NCBI GenBank assembly: GCA_021018815.1
Contig: JAITYX010000009.1
Coordinates: 7,876,501 to 7,940,500 of the forward strand
DNA: 64,000 nt
Source: Talinum fruticosum
Taxonomy: Eukaryota > Streptophyta > Magnoliopsida > Caryophyllales > Talinaceae
Direction of reading: 5' to 3'
Numbering within the stretch: position 1 is the stretch's first letter; every line of letters starts with the position of its first letter. A model generated the notes under the pieces. It was not told the DNA's origin and did no database searches. It saw nothing but the letters and a program-made list of their open reading frames with translations. A program made the translations under genes and the position numbers. Below, piece after piece: positions 1-10,500 of the stretch.

Positions 1-11
1 TCAAAATTTTA

Positions 12-101
12 GAGTTCTTAGACAAAAAGGTCCCTAAACTTTGGACTTTTTGTATAAAATTGTCCCTCATTTATTTTCGTACCTACCGGTGCCACTCATC
101 T
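12..101 (+). repeat. Left terminal inverted repeat of MULE-1
   Basis: About 90 bp match the reverse complement of 5534-5619 with scattered substitutions, up to the inner motif GTGCCACTCATCT. A further stretch of about 200 bp inward is shared with the right end of MULE-2 but not with the right end of MULE-1. Confidence 0.88.
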
Positions 102-261
102 AGTATGCCACTTAACTGGCTATCAAAGGTTGCTTGCTTGTTTTTTAAAATTTTGGCAGGCTAAAATTAGGTAATGACTTAAAAAAAAGAAAAAATGTTA
201 AGTAAAGGGAGTAAATTCCCTCCAAACACCATCACCCATATTCTCCCACTCTGTCTCGTTC

Positions 262-293
262 ACTGTGCTGCTCTCTCTCTCTCTCTCTCTCTC
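262..293. repeat. (CT)n microsatellite
   Basis: An uninterrupted run of CT dinucleotides in the subterminal, leader-like part of MULE-1. MULE-2 has the equivalent run, reverse-complemented, at about 11566-11578. It may lie in a transposase 5' leader, as such CT runs often do in plants (inference). Confidence 0.8.
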
Positions 294-1199
294 GCCCTTT
301 GCGTTGGGATTATTATCAGCAACGAAGAACACAAACCATAAAAATTGGAGGCGATTTTGATGATTAGGGAACGAAGTGAAGGAATGAAAGTTGATTGCTG
401 AAGAGAATCGTCTTCATCATCAAGTAAGTGGCTTTAGGGTTTTTAAATATGAAGAATTTGAAAATTTTGTTTTGAATTGTGAATAAAATGGTGTGATTTA
501 GTACCATAACTGTGCAAAATAGTTGCAGATTAAAACTTTCCAATCCTTATATCTTAATCTTTGGAGTACCATGCTTAGTGCTCCAAAGATATTAAAATAA
601 AAATAATAATAATAAAATCAGCATCAGAATATCAGTGACGTCACCACCACTATTCAACTATAAAATTAGCCCTTTTTGTTCATTTCCTCATTTTTGGAGC
701 TTGTTTCATTTTCTCTCTCTACCACCTCCGCTCTCTTTCTCTCTCTCTCTCAATTCTCTCTCTCTAATCTCTCGCTCATTTCATTGGCACCTGTCCACGG
801 GGCCGTCCACCCACTCCACATCGTAGGTAGGTTTTACGGTTGCCGGAACTCACCTTCATGGAAGGGGACAATAGCCATAAGATTTGGCATTGTCGAGTTC
901 ATCGCCTAATGAACAGTGGAGATTGAAGCTTGAAGCTCGTACAAGTGAGAATGCTTCGGGCCCACCGTCGCACCAATAATCGAGGGCGAGGAACCCGCCA
1001 AAGCCGAGGCGGTGCTAGGGGAATTGCTCGACAACGGTGATGGATGCGCCCTTCTTGGAGAGGATGTAGGCAGTGCAAACTCCAATGAATACCTAATTCT
1101 ATTTTCATATTTCTTTTTATTTTATTCTCGGAAGTTTTATTTAGATATTGATATGTTTTTCTTTTCCATTAATTTGAATTTCTCTAGATAAAATTTGGC

Positions 1200-1900
1200 T
1201 TCTCTATTTTTTGTTGAATTTTTAAATTTAAGTGATGAATATTGTTTGATTTTATGAATTTTTAAATTTAAGTGATAATCATCAAGAGTTAAGAATTCTT
1301 CTTTGTTTTTTATTATTATTTTTTATTCGGATATAATTTAAACTCTCCATATATTGTTGAATTTTTAATTTTAGTGACGCATATTTCTTTGTTTTGATGA
1401 ATTTTTCATTTGTAGTGATGAATATTTGTGTAGGTTGATGAATATTTGTGTAGGTTGATGAATTTTTTTATTTTAGTGATAAATTTTTGTTTGTTTTGAT
1501 GGGTTTACTTTCTTTAGTGATAAATATTTGTTTATGATATTTATTTTAGTGAATTTTTGTGGCTTTTTATGCAAGTAGAATACAATTTTTTTGTTCAATT
1601 TTTAAGTATTAGTAATCAATATTTATCAACTTTCATATATTTGAACTATTTCATATTTAATATGCTTTTTATGAACACATAAACTTGACTTATGAATATG
1701 CCAATTTTTCATTATGAATATTTACTAACTATTAATGAACTTTTAAATTTTAATGATGAATATTTGTTTATTTTGATGTATTTGTACTATTTCACATTGA
1801 ATATATATTCCTTTGATGAATATATAAATTTTAGTGATGAATATGCCAAAGTATTAGTATTAATGAAAATTTTCTGATCTATATTGAATTTATCAATATT
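1200..1900. repeat. Irregular AT-rich minisatellite-like stretch
   Basis: Variants of a motif such as TTTTAGTGATGAATATTTG followed by a T-rich spacer recur many times with uneven spacing of roughly 30-60 bp. No open frame of note crosses it. It lies between the MULE-1 left end and the first recognisable transposase codons and could be an intron or a decayed leader. Copy number cannot be set by eye. Confidence 0.6.
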
Positions 1901-1989
1901 AAGGTAAATATGTTAACTTTGTTGACTTTTATTGATTAATAAATTATATTGATGAATATGCTAATTGTTCATCATGAATTTTTACAAGA

Positions 1990-3990
1990 TAATGAGAGGA
2001 TACAACTTCAGATTTGCTAAGGTCAACACAATGTTATTGCATGGGTGAAGATGTCAGTGGAGCCTATGGGTTCCAAAAATGGAAAGGACAAGTATTTCCA
2101 AGTTAAGTCAATGCCTCATCAACACACTTGTGTACCTTCCGGTTTTGAGAAAGGTAAAAGATACATGTTCGAGTGCATGGATGGCTAAGACTTACATGAA
2201 TGCATGTAGAGACAATCCAATTTTAAGGGCCACAAACCTTCTTCGCATGGACCATAAGCATGTTAATTACTTCTCACACCTCTAGTCCATAAGGGCAAGG
2301 GCAATGGCTTTCACTAATGTCATATGTGATTACAGAAAACAATTGGCCCAACTACGAGACTACTTGTATGAGTTGTACAATCAAAACCCAAGCACAACAG
2401 ATCAAAATTAAGACATAGTTGAATCAAGAAGGGTATTATGTGTTCAAGATGGTGTACATTTGTATTGGTGTTTTGAAAAAGGGTTTTCTAGATATATCTA
2501 AGAGGACTATTTCACTTGATGGGTGTTTTCTAAAAGGGCCATGGCCTGTAGTTAGCGAGAGATGCCAACAACCAAATCTACCCCATTGCTTGGGGAGTTG
2601 TCAATCCGAGAGCACAGAGACATAGGAATAGTTTTGTGGTTTGCTAGGGGCTGACGTGGAGATTGGGAATGGACATGGTTGGACTGTCATAGCAGACCAT
2701 CAACGAAGGAATGAACTCCAAATTGTTTTTTAAGGATTTTTGATGGAAATAATATGAACTTTGGGGATATTGGCCAAAAATAATATCGACTATCTTTCTT
2801 GGTCTGTGAACAGAACGAACTTTAACCCTATTTAATGATATCGGAACACAACCGAATTTTGGGGTCGTGACTCGTCTAAAAGCCAAGTGAAGCCGACGAG
2901 TTTACGGCGGAGTCAAAATTTGACCTTGGATTTTGACTTAACTTAATTGTTTAATGGCCACATAAGCAACCCATAAAACTTGACTTGGCCCTTATCTCTC
3001 CTTTGTGGCCATTAAAACAATTAAGTTAGGTCAAAATCCAAGGTCAAAATTTGGACTCCGTCGTATACATGTCCGTTTCACTTAACACGTAAGCTTTTAG
3101 ATGAGGTCTAGCCCCCAAAATTTGGTTGCGTTCTGATATCGTTAAATAGTGTTAAAGTTCGTTCTTTCACGGCCAAGAAAAATGTTGTATTATTTTTTGC
3201 CAATACCTCCAAAGTTCATATTATTCCCATCCAAAATCCTTTTTTAAGTATAATGTTAATTTTTTTAAGTATTATTAAATGCACTTGTGGGCCTGAAGCT
3301 AAGCACAAGATGTGTGCTAGACACATATATAGAAATATGAGGACCACATGGAAGGGACTCCAATATAGGGAGCTGTTTTGGAGAATAGCTAAGTCATCAA
3401 ATGAACTACACTATTAGATGAACATGAAGGAGATACAAGATTTGAATGCATATTGGATTATGAAGAAAGAACCTAAGTATTTCTATACGTTGTTTTTCAA
3501 GATACTGTAGACAATATATCTTATATCGGAGATATTTAATAGAATAATCATTGAGGCAAGGTTCAAACCATTTGTGACTATGTTAAAGGTAATATACAAC
3601 AAAATCACGAAAAGGGTGGAACAATGCAAGGTTGGTGTGCCAAGTTAACTTAATGTGTTTGCCCTAGTATAATAGCCAATATTATAAGGGAAAAAAGGGC
3701 TAGATGTTGGATAATAGTTAGTGTCTCAAATTATTTAGGAATGAGAGATTAGATGTGCTCAAGTTTGTTGGATGAGAGATTAGACGTGCTCGCTCTAAGT
3801 TCATGTATGTGTCATTGAATACCTGAGGCTAACCTATTGCCACACCCTCAACCCAATTAATGGAAGACATGTGGGTGAGAAAATCCGAGCACCATATTTT
3901 CCACCAAAAGAAGAGGAGTCAGGGTATATAAGAGGAAGCTTGCCCGGGAAGGTAAGCAAGAAGGGCATAACAAGCTTACATGCAAAAATA
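1990..3990 (+). pseudogene. MuDR-type MULE transposase, broken
   Basis: Pieces in shifting frames match the plant MULE transposase in order. First comes an N-terminal HxHTC-like region near 2115-2140. Next is the catalytic-core start FKMVYICIGVLKKGF...ISLDGCFLKGPW (about 2440-2545), then residues resembling RDANNQIYPIAWGVV (about 2555-2605) and ADVEIGNGHGWTVIADHQR (about 2650-2705). After an interruption come MCARHIYRNMRTTWKGLQ (about 3310-3365) and EARFKPFVTMLKVIYNKITK (about 3553-3620). The C-terminus ends in a zinc-knuckle half GHNKLTCK (about 3963-3986). In-frame stops, frameshifts and a 502-bp MITE make it non-functional. Active members cut and paste MULEs; this copy can only be a relic. 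Confidence 0.85.
2738..3239. mobile_element. Foldback-type MITE inside the MULE transposase
   Basis: A 502-bp segment whose two halves are inverted copies: GATGGAAATAATATGAACTT on the left answers a right-hand reverse complement reading GATGGGAATAATATGAACTT. It is flanked on both sides by TTTTTTAAG (2729-2737 and 3240-3248), a 9-bp target duplication typical of Mutator-type MITEs. Removing it brings two conserved transposase blocks together, so it entered a recognisable transposase gene. It has no coding capacity. Confidence 0.85.
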
Positions 3991-3999
3991 GAAGTTGGC

Positions 4000-4923
4000 T
4001 TTTTATGCACTAATATTCTATTTTCTGCACCCCTCCCACCAGCTGAAAAGGAAGGGGAAATGTGTATCTTCTGCTAGTACTAAGGTCGCATCTCTACTGG
4101 CATTGTAACCGTGACAATTCAATCCCCAGCCCTGGCCCTCCCTCTTATTGCTTCAGCCCCACCCCAAAATTACCCAAAACTACTAATACTGAACCTCCTA
4201 CTGGAACAGTCCCACCCTCTTCCTCAACCTCAAACGACACGTAGCCCAGACAGTAAAGGCAACTTCAAGGTCAAGGTCAGATTGCCTAAAGGTTATGATA
4301 TTTAAGCATTCATGCAAAATGCTGGTAGAAGCCTTCGAGGCAATCACAACCTACCAGGAGTAGCAGTCAGAGGCAGATTCAAGGTGATCTTGTTTCCAAA
4401 GAAGACCAATGTCACCATAAATGAATGATCAGCAGCACTTAGGACATAACTTTTTGGGTTCTTTAAGTTATTTTTTGGTGATCATTGATGTATTCAAGCC
4501 TCACTCTAGAGCAAGCACGGATAAGTCAAGCACGTAATGAACACAGTTCAGGCTAAGAATGACATAATGTTCAACTAAGAGGAACAGAATGATCAACTAG
4601 AAGGAACAGAATGCTCAACTAAAAACTCAACTAAAAAACAGATAAAACCTAAGTGTTTTAGAAATGTACATAACCGACCCTAGTTACATATGTCTCTCCC
4701 CCAAAATGCCAACACCTCATTTAGCACAATCAACAATCAGTCTATGAGCAAACAAATGAACCAAATCCACATTACTTTGCATCTCCCTCCCCTCCCCCAA
4801 AATGCCTCCACCTACTCCCAGTTCATCATATTCGCCTAATCAGAAATTAACATACTCAAAATAACCAAATCACAATTTCATTTTCAGTTCTAACCCATGA
4901 CAATAATCAAATACGATGAATTC
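4000..4923. other. Inter-gene region of MULE-1
   Basis: This lies between the transposase zinc knuckle and the convergent GRF ORF. It contains short proline/threonine-rich frames (4062-4305) with no recognised domain, then AT-rich sequence. A direct repeat of a GAACAGAATG-type unit occurs at about 4580-4615. I see no further gene. Confidence 0.5.
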
Positions 4924-5319
4924 CTATATCACCAGCTTCTCCCTTACTTGACATCCTTGAACAACCACCTCCACCCTCCGGTTCTTCTCCTTCAACCTCT
5001 TCAGTTCTTCTTTATCAGCCACTCTTTCCTCTCTCAAATTCAGCAATTCCTCATTCTCATCAAGAAGAATCTCATTCATCACCATCAAATCTACAACTAT
5101 GGATCTTACATGGTCACACGACGAGTCATCAATCCACTCAAAATAGCCACACTCGCATGACATCCCAAACCTTTTGCACCTTGCAATAGGATTTTTCTTC
5201 ATCATCCTTGTGAGAACCATCGTCCTCTTGCCGAATTCACAAAATCTACCACGTCGAGAGAAAGAAGGGCATGACTTACATGCTTGAGTGGGGCTTCGAG
5301 CGGAAGAAGAAACTAACAT
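4924..5319 (-). CDS. GRF-type zinc-finger, coiled-coil protein of MULE-1
   Basis: An uninterrupted 131-residue frame reads leftwards, convergent with the transposase. Residues about 14-60 look like a GRF zinc finger: two cysteines near the start (ACKSCP), a second pair near CKRFGMSCECG, then the hallmark CGYFEWIDD. Residues about 75-125 are rich in E, L, R and K in a heptad-like pattern and probably form a coiled coil. GRF fingers bind single-stranded nucleic acid in several known proteins (family knowledge). MULE-2 carries the beginning of the same gene next to the equivalent terminus, so this is a family gene rather than a chance ORF. Its role is unknown; its position recalls the second gene of MuDR. 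The start is the first ATG after an A/T-rich leader. Confidence 0.6.
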   Translation of the reverse strand: MLVSSSARSPTQACKSCPSFSRRGRFCEFGKRTMVLTRMMKKNPIARCKRFGMSCECGYFEWIDDSSCDHVRSIVVDLMVMNEILLDENEELLNLREERVADKEELKRLKEKNRRVEVVVQGCQVREKLVI

Positions 5320-5533
5320 AATTTGGGAATTGGTTCATGCTCTAATTTCGGAAGAAGAAGCACAAATCAATTTCGCAATTGCTTTCACTCTCTAATTTCT
5401 AGGGTTTGAAACTTCTCTCCTGAGTTTCAGAATTAAGTTTAAAGTTTCAAAAGAAGCACAACTCCCTTTTATTTCTTGAGTTTTGTTTTTTTCCGTGCTT
5501 TATCCTCAAAAAACAAATCTAAATTTGAAAATA

Positions 5534-5619
5534 AGATGAGTGGCACCGATAGGTACAAAAATAAATGAGGGAGAATTAAAATAAAGTCTAAAGTTTAGGG
5601 ACTTTTTTTCTAAGAACTC
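5534..5619 (-). repeat. Right terminal inverted repeat of MULE-1
   Basis: Its reverse complement reads GAGTTCTTAGAAAAAAAGTC and matches 12-101 through the inner GTGCCACTCATCT motif. The GRF gene begins about 215 bp inside it, so this terminus may supply that gene's promoter (inference). Confidence 0.88.
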
Positions 5620-5643
5620 TTAAATTTAGAGAAGTCATGATGA

Positions 5644-5922
5644 ATGAAAAACAACATAGAGGACAAGCTCAACAATTCTTGTTTTTTTTTTTTTTGGTGT
5701 GAGAAGCTCGACAATTCTAAATCTAGGAAAACAATGCCAAAATCAGAGATCATCATTGAAGATCCTAAACATAAGGACAACCAAGAAGCAGCAAAAGACA
5801 GTTTGCATTTTGAAGAATCTAAGTTCACTGCTCCTAGAGTCCAGGTTGTCATGAGAAGACTGACAAAGAAATTGAACAACCAATTGTTTTTGGTATTCAA
5901 GAAAGAAGCTTCAACTTCTTAG
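5644..5922 (+). other. Unrecognised 92-codon open frame
   Basis: A lysine- and glutamate-rich frame with a poly-T-encoded FFFFF run near its start. Part of it (FTAPRVQVVMRRLTKKLNNQ) looks like real protein and vaguely resembles retrotransposon polyprotein linkers. I recognise no domain. It lies just outside MULE-1, in what should be SPPL intron sequence. It could be a retroelement scrap; treat it as unassigned. Confidence 0.25.
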
Positions 5923-6261
5923 CAAGTCTACCATGTGAAGGACATGAATTTTCGAAATTTGTTAAATGTTTCAATACTACTGAATAACTTTGAACAAGTT
6001 TTTTACGAGTGATCTCAGTCACAAGCTGCAAGGTTTGCCCCGTACCCCTTATTTGATCTGACAATTTCTATGGAAAGATCATAATTTCCACACCACTAAT
6101 TCCTCTCTGCCTTCATGATCATTTTTTTTTCCTAAGATGGGGGAATTATGTGAATCTCAATAAAGGGAAAATAAAGGGTGCATAAGTTACGGAATAAACA
6201 TTTTAGGTTCAGATTATGATTGTAATTTTTTTTTTTTTAAATTCTGCTTTCAAACTTTATT

Positions 6262-6680
6262 TTAGGTTGACACCCACATACAAAACGGGACATCACAAAA
6301 ATCATCACACCCCCAGCTCTTGTGAATAGAATCATCTACAAAATCCTTAACAGAACTTGCTATGCCTCCATCTTGACACTTGAAAGGCCATAGCTCTTCC
6401 TTCAAAAATACGTTGATTCCTGTCCTTGTACATACACCAATAATTTTCATCCACATGCACCAACAAATGGCCAAAGGAATGAACATCCAAAATCCTAGAA
6501 TGCAACTCCTATTCATCCTTCTCCAAGCCAACAATATATCATTGACATTCAGATGTGAACCAACCAACACCCATCCAAGAAATAGATTAATGCTCAATCG
6601 AAGATACCAATGGCAATGAGAAAAGAGGTGATCAAACAATTCTTCCTCCTCAAGTCATATGGAACACCTACTTGCTAAAC
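6262..6680 (-). pseudogene. LINE 3' fragment (zf-RVT-like C-terminus)
   Basis: The minus-strand frame contains EELFDHLFSHCHWY followed by a tryptophan-rich tail (WVLVGSHLNVNDILLAWRRM...WMFIPLAICWCMW). This matches the zinc-binding C-terminal region of plant LINE reverse transcriptases (pattern HLFxHC then lW...WxxW). A stop lies just upstream of LEEEELF. The A/T-rich tract at about 6225-6242, reading poly-A on the minus strand, may be the LINE tail. No reverse-transcriptase core is present, so it is a 5'-truncated dead insertion. Confidence 0.65.
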
Positions 6681-6689
6681 TAAACTTCA

Positions 6690-7098
6690 TCTTTTAAGTA
6701 GGTCCTCTATGGGAACGTTGCCTTAGGTTGCCACCTAAGTAAAAGATCAAGCTTCCATAGGAACTTGACTATTATAAAATCTCAGGATAATAAATCCTAG
6801 AATATGTCATATTTAAGATGAGGAAAGTAATATTTCAGGTCCATTAGAATAGTATAACATGTTCCATACATTGTTACTTTGTTACTTGTTTTAGGCTACG
6901 AACACCCATATATTGTTTAATTCTCAGAGCCTTAGAGAAAACAATGAGTTTTTAGTTTTTAATGTGATCTAAAACCGATGACACTGGGACTTCGCTGTAC
7001 CCATGCTGGTGTGTTGAGCAACCTGTCCTGTCTGACTTGGAAATTTTCAAAAATTTACGGAATTTCAGTCCAAAATGAAGGGTATCTATCTTCTGGTG
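6690..7098. other. Intronic DNA, no feature seen
   Basis: AT-rich sequence in the presumed SPPL intron 4. I found no exon with splice sites and no recognisable repeat terminus here. Confidence 0.4.
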
Positions 7099-7319
7099 TC
7101 AAGTTTTGAATGAAGGTACTTGAAGTAAAATGAAAAGTCCAAGTAACTTAGTTAAAACTTTTAAGGGGATAAATAATTCGTTATGGGTGACTTTCATTCA
7201 GGGTTGGGGTCAAATTTTGAATGAAGGTACTTGAAATAAAATGAAGAGTCCAAGTAACTTAGTTTAAAACTTTTAAGGTGATAAATAATTCATTAGGGGT
7301 GACTTTTATTCAGGGTTGA
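7099..7319. repeat. Two-copy direct repeat, unit about 111 bp
   Basis: The unit starting TCAAGTTTTGAATGAAGGTA at 7099 recurs at 7210 with a few substitutions and a one-base indel. Both copies end with CAGGGTTG. It is non-coding and intronic. The high identity suggests a fairly recent local duplication. Confidence 0.85.
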
Positions 7320-7460
7320 CAATTACCCCCAAATGTTCATGCCACAGCTCCTAAAAGGATTCATCTCATCATATTTTCAGAGAGATAGTCTCATCAAGAA
7401 TTAGTGCCTTTTTTTAATCTTGACAATTGCATGAAAAGCTTCTAAGCTTCAGCAGCTTAC

Positions 7461-7580
7461 CTTTCTTGCCAGCTTCCATAGATTTGTTTAGAATGTCTCC
7501 TCCAGAATTTTGGATCATGACAACAGGAATTGTGATGTTCAAACCAGTGGCATTCTCGGAACAGCCCATGTAATCTAGGT
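7461..7580 (-). CDS. SPPL exon 4 (end of PA domain)
   Basis: 120 bp. Acceptor CTTAGCAG, donor AAAG|GTAAGC. It encodes [20 protein letters not shown] followed by [20 protein letters not shown]. The next SPPL exon normally encodes the linker and first membrane span; no candidate was found between 5620 and 7460. Confidence 0.87.
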
Positions 7581-10500
7581 CTGCTAAGTTAGAAAAATAT
7601 AAAAGTAAAATTATATGGTATAGCAAGCAACTCAACCACCAAAGTAAAAGCATCAGGAAGTAGTACAGTTACAGCAATAAAATCACATGCCTTATGTCAT
7701 TATTATAAGTTATTAGGATTTTTGTCAATAGTCAATCAACAAAAGTGATGCACTATAGTTTTCAATTGATGGGAAAGTGGGAAGGAAGGAGTAAATCAAG
7801 GAGACAAAGGATACTTAAAACAAATTTATGTTATCCCTTTACTTTCCTTTTTCTCTTTTAGAAGAAATTGAAATCACTTTGGAGAAAAAAAAAAAAAAAG
7901 GGGAGGATGAAAATTTATAAATTGTGGATCTTTAATCTCTTTTTTTAGTTCTTCTGAGTCGATAGAGGAGGAAAAGGGGAGAGGTGGATACTGAAGCAAG
8001 GACTAAAAATGAAAAGAAAATGAAGGGAAGAACCTTTTAAAATTTAGGTGAAACAAAAGATGTAAGCAAATCAATGAAACTTTAATGTAGCACTTGGAAA
8101 TTAATTAGAAAAGAAAAAAGATAGCAGAATCACATTTTACTCAACCAAAAATCATCAGAATTAAACTTGAAATTTTTATAGGGATGCTTTGCACGCTACT
8201 GTATCCTAATATTCTAGTGCAGAAATAGCTTTTTCAGTGAGGACATTACTCCAAGTCCTGAACAATATGGGTGTGGCCTTTTCACCAAAACATCGACCCT
8301 ATAACACTAGGTGGTTAACAAGTAGAAAGGGCTGCTGGCAGATCAGCCTCTAGTACCAAAAGATGGTACCCACACATAAGGTCCAGTTTATGGAACTAAC
8401 GTGAAATTAATCCAAGAGAATATCTCTAAAAGATATCCTTCAGAATGAAGATTGTATAAAGGTATAATATGAGTGCCAAATCCTTTTTTATGGCATACCA
8501 TCATTATTCCTACACTATGTCTGCACTTACATGAGGCTCCTTTTTCTATGCAATCAGAGAATAATAGGCAAAGCCGCCTTCTTTTAAACAATAAACTAAG
8601 TCACACTGACAATGCAACAGATTCTCACTTAATAGGACATACTCAACTGAACGATAAACCCAACCTTCTATGTTACTTATTACCACCAAAGCAGCAGCAC
8701 CTCCAGATTGCGCAATTCTTGCCTTGGTTGTGAAGTCACATTCACCTCGAATAGACAGAGCAACAGATTGATTCAACTGCAACAAAGACCAACAAAAATT
8801 TCCAATCTGAGTCAAGAGCTCCATATGGTTTCACTGATATGATGATTCCAAAAATATTAAAACACATCTTCAACAGTTGAAAGGGCTATCAAGCAACCAA
8901 ATTTATATCTGGTTCACAACATATGAGTATACACACACATATGTCATGACCTGTAAAATCCCAATTTAAGGGCCTCATCTGTCGTGGTTGGCACAGTGAG
9001 GGGAAGGAGGGTTAAGGAAGAAGAAATTCTCCTGTTTTTGTCAGGAACTGCACCCTTATGCAGGAGTTAGGCTTTCTCTCGAAAGGCCAACCATTTTTAT
9101 TTTTGGGAGGGGTGAATATATATAATAAGAAGTGGCATTTACAATGACTGAAAAGAAGTTAACACTTACCATATCAACCATAAGATCTAATATCAAGGGT
9201 CCGCACTCAGAGAAATTACCCCACCCCGCCAATGAGACATGCAGCCTAGTGGGTTTGGGCGCTTGGCCATTACCTCCCGGATACAAGTCCCTGAGTGAAA
9301 CTATATAATGAATAATAGGAAAAAGGAAGCCTCATTCTCCTTTTTTGACATGTAAAGCAACATTCATCCCTGTCTCTCACTCGCTCTCCTCTCCCTCCCC
9401 ACACTGAATACGGGCTAATCAAAATTGCAATTAAGATCTCATGGCAGCTCCCCCTCCACCCGGGAAAAAAAAAAAAAAGACACCCTCCTCCCCTCCTTTC
9501 TACTATTCCCCCAAAAATGACTGAGTCACTTACTGTATGTATATTCAGCTTAGTAACTGCTAACACTAAAATATCAAATGCTAAGCTTCTTTCTTTTTTT
9601 CTTTAAAATAATCACATGATTGTAAGTTCTATGAAAAACTAGGAGATGAATGTTAGCTCTACCTTTAAGGAGAGAAAGTCGGTATGAACTAAAAGCTAAT
9701 ACAAGGATAAAACAGAGTTCTTAGACAAAAAAGTCCCTGAACTTTGGACTTTATTTAAAATTGTCCTTCATTTATCTTCGAACCCACCAATGCCACTCAT
9801 ATACAGTAGTATGCCATTGTAGTATGCCATTGTTCTGAAGGGGCACAGTTATTTTCGAATTTAGATTTATTTTTGAACCAAAGCACAAAAAGAAACAAAA
9901 ACTCAAAAAAAAAAACTAAATCAAAGAAAATAAAAATAAGTTGGGAGCAAAGGTTACGGTTTGAGAAAGAAATTCCAAACGCAAGAATATACCCTAGAGA
10001 GAGAAAAATCAAAGTGTGAAATCAATTCTCAAATTGATTTGTGTTTCTTCTTACGAAATCGAGTGTGAATCAATTCCCAAATCGATTCCCAATTTATGTC
10101 TTCTTCTTACGCTCGAAACCCTACTCAAGCATGCAAATCAAGCCCTACTCAATTCCCAAATCAATTTGCGTCTTCTTCTATTGAAATCAAAGTCCGAATC
10201 ATTTCCCAAATTAGTTCCCAAATAATGTCTTCTTCTTGTGCTCGAAACCCCACTCAAGTATGTAAATCATGCCCCTGTTTCCAAATTCATCAAATTTAAA
10301 ACTAAAGCGACTAACCCGATGATGAAGACGATTCTCTTGAGCAATCAACTTTTTTCCTTCACTTCGTCGCCCGATAACCAAAATCTCGTCCAATTTCTAG
10401 GTTTTGTGTTCTTCATTAATCATGACTATCCCAACGCAAAGTGAGAGACTAGGGGTGTATTCAAGCCAAGCCAAGCCCAAATCTTCCTGTTATCTTTTGC

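Larger units (their letters stand above)
12..5619 (+). mobile_element. MULE-1, decayed autonomous-type Mutator-like element
   Basis: Near-identical inverted termini begin GAGTTCTTAGACAAAAAGGT on the left and appear reverse-complemented at the right end (seen). Between them lie a degenerate MULE transposase on the plus strand and a GRF-zinc-finger ORF on the minus strand. The flanks (AAATTTTAG on the left, TAAATTTAG on the right) could be a worn 9-bp target duplication, matching at 7 of 9 positions. The same termini bound MULE-2 at 9715-12407, so the ends are well supported. The element probably sits in a downstream intron of the minus-strand SPPL gene, because the SPPL exons at 7461 and above must continue leftwards. 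Orientation is given by the transposase. Confidence 0.88.

Noticed and set aside
4062..4305. Proline/threonine-rich ORF downstream of the MULE transposase
   Set aside because: Two overlapping frames with no domain; it could be a decayed transposase tail, but this cannot be supported.
8473..8733. Plus-strand ORF of 86 codons
   Set aside because: It is the antisense shadow of SPPL exon 3 and its flanking intron.
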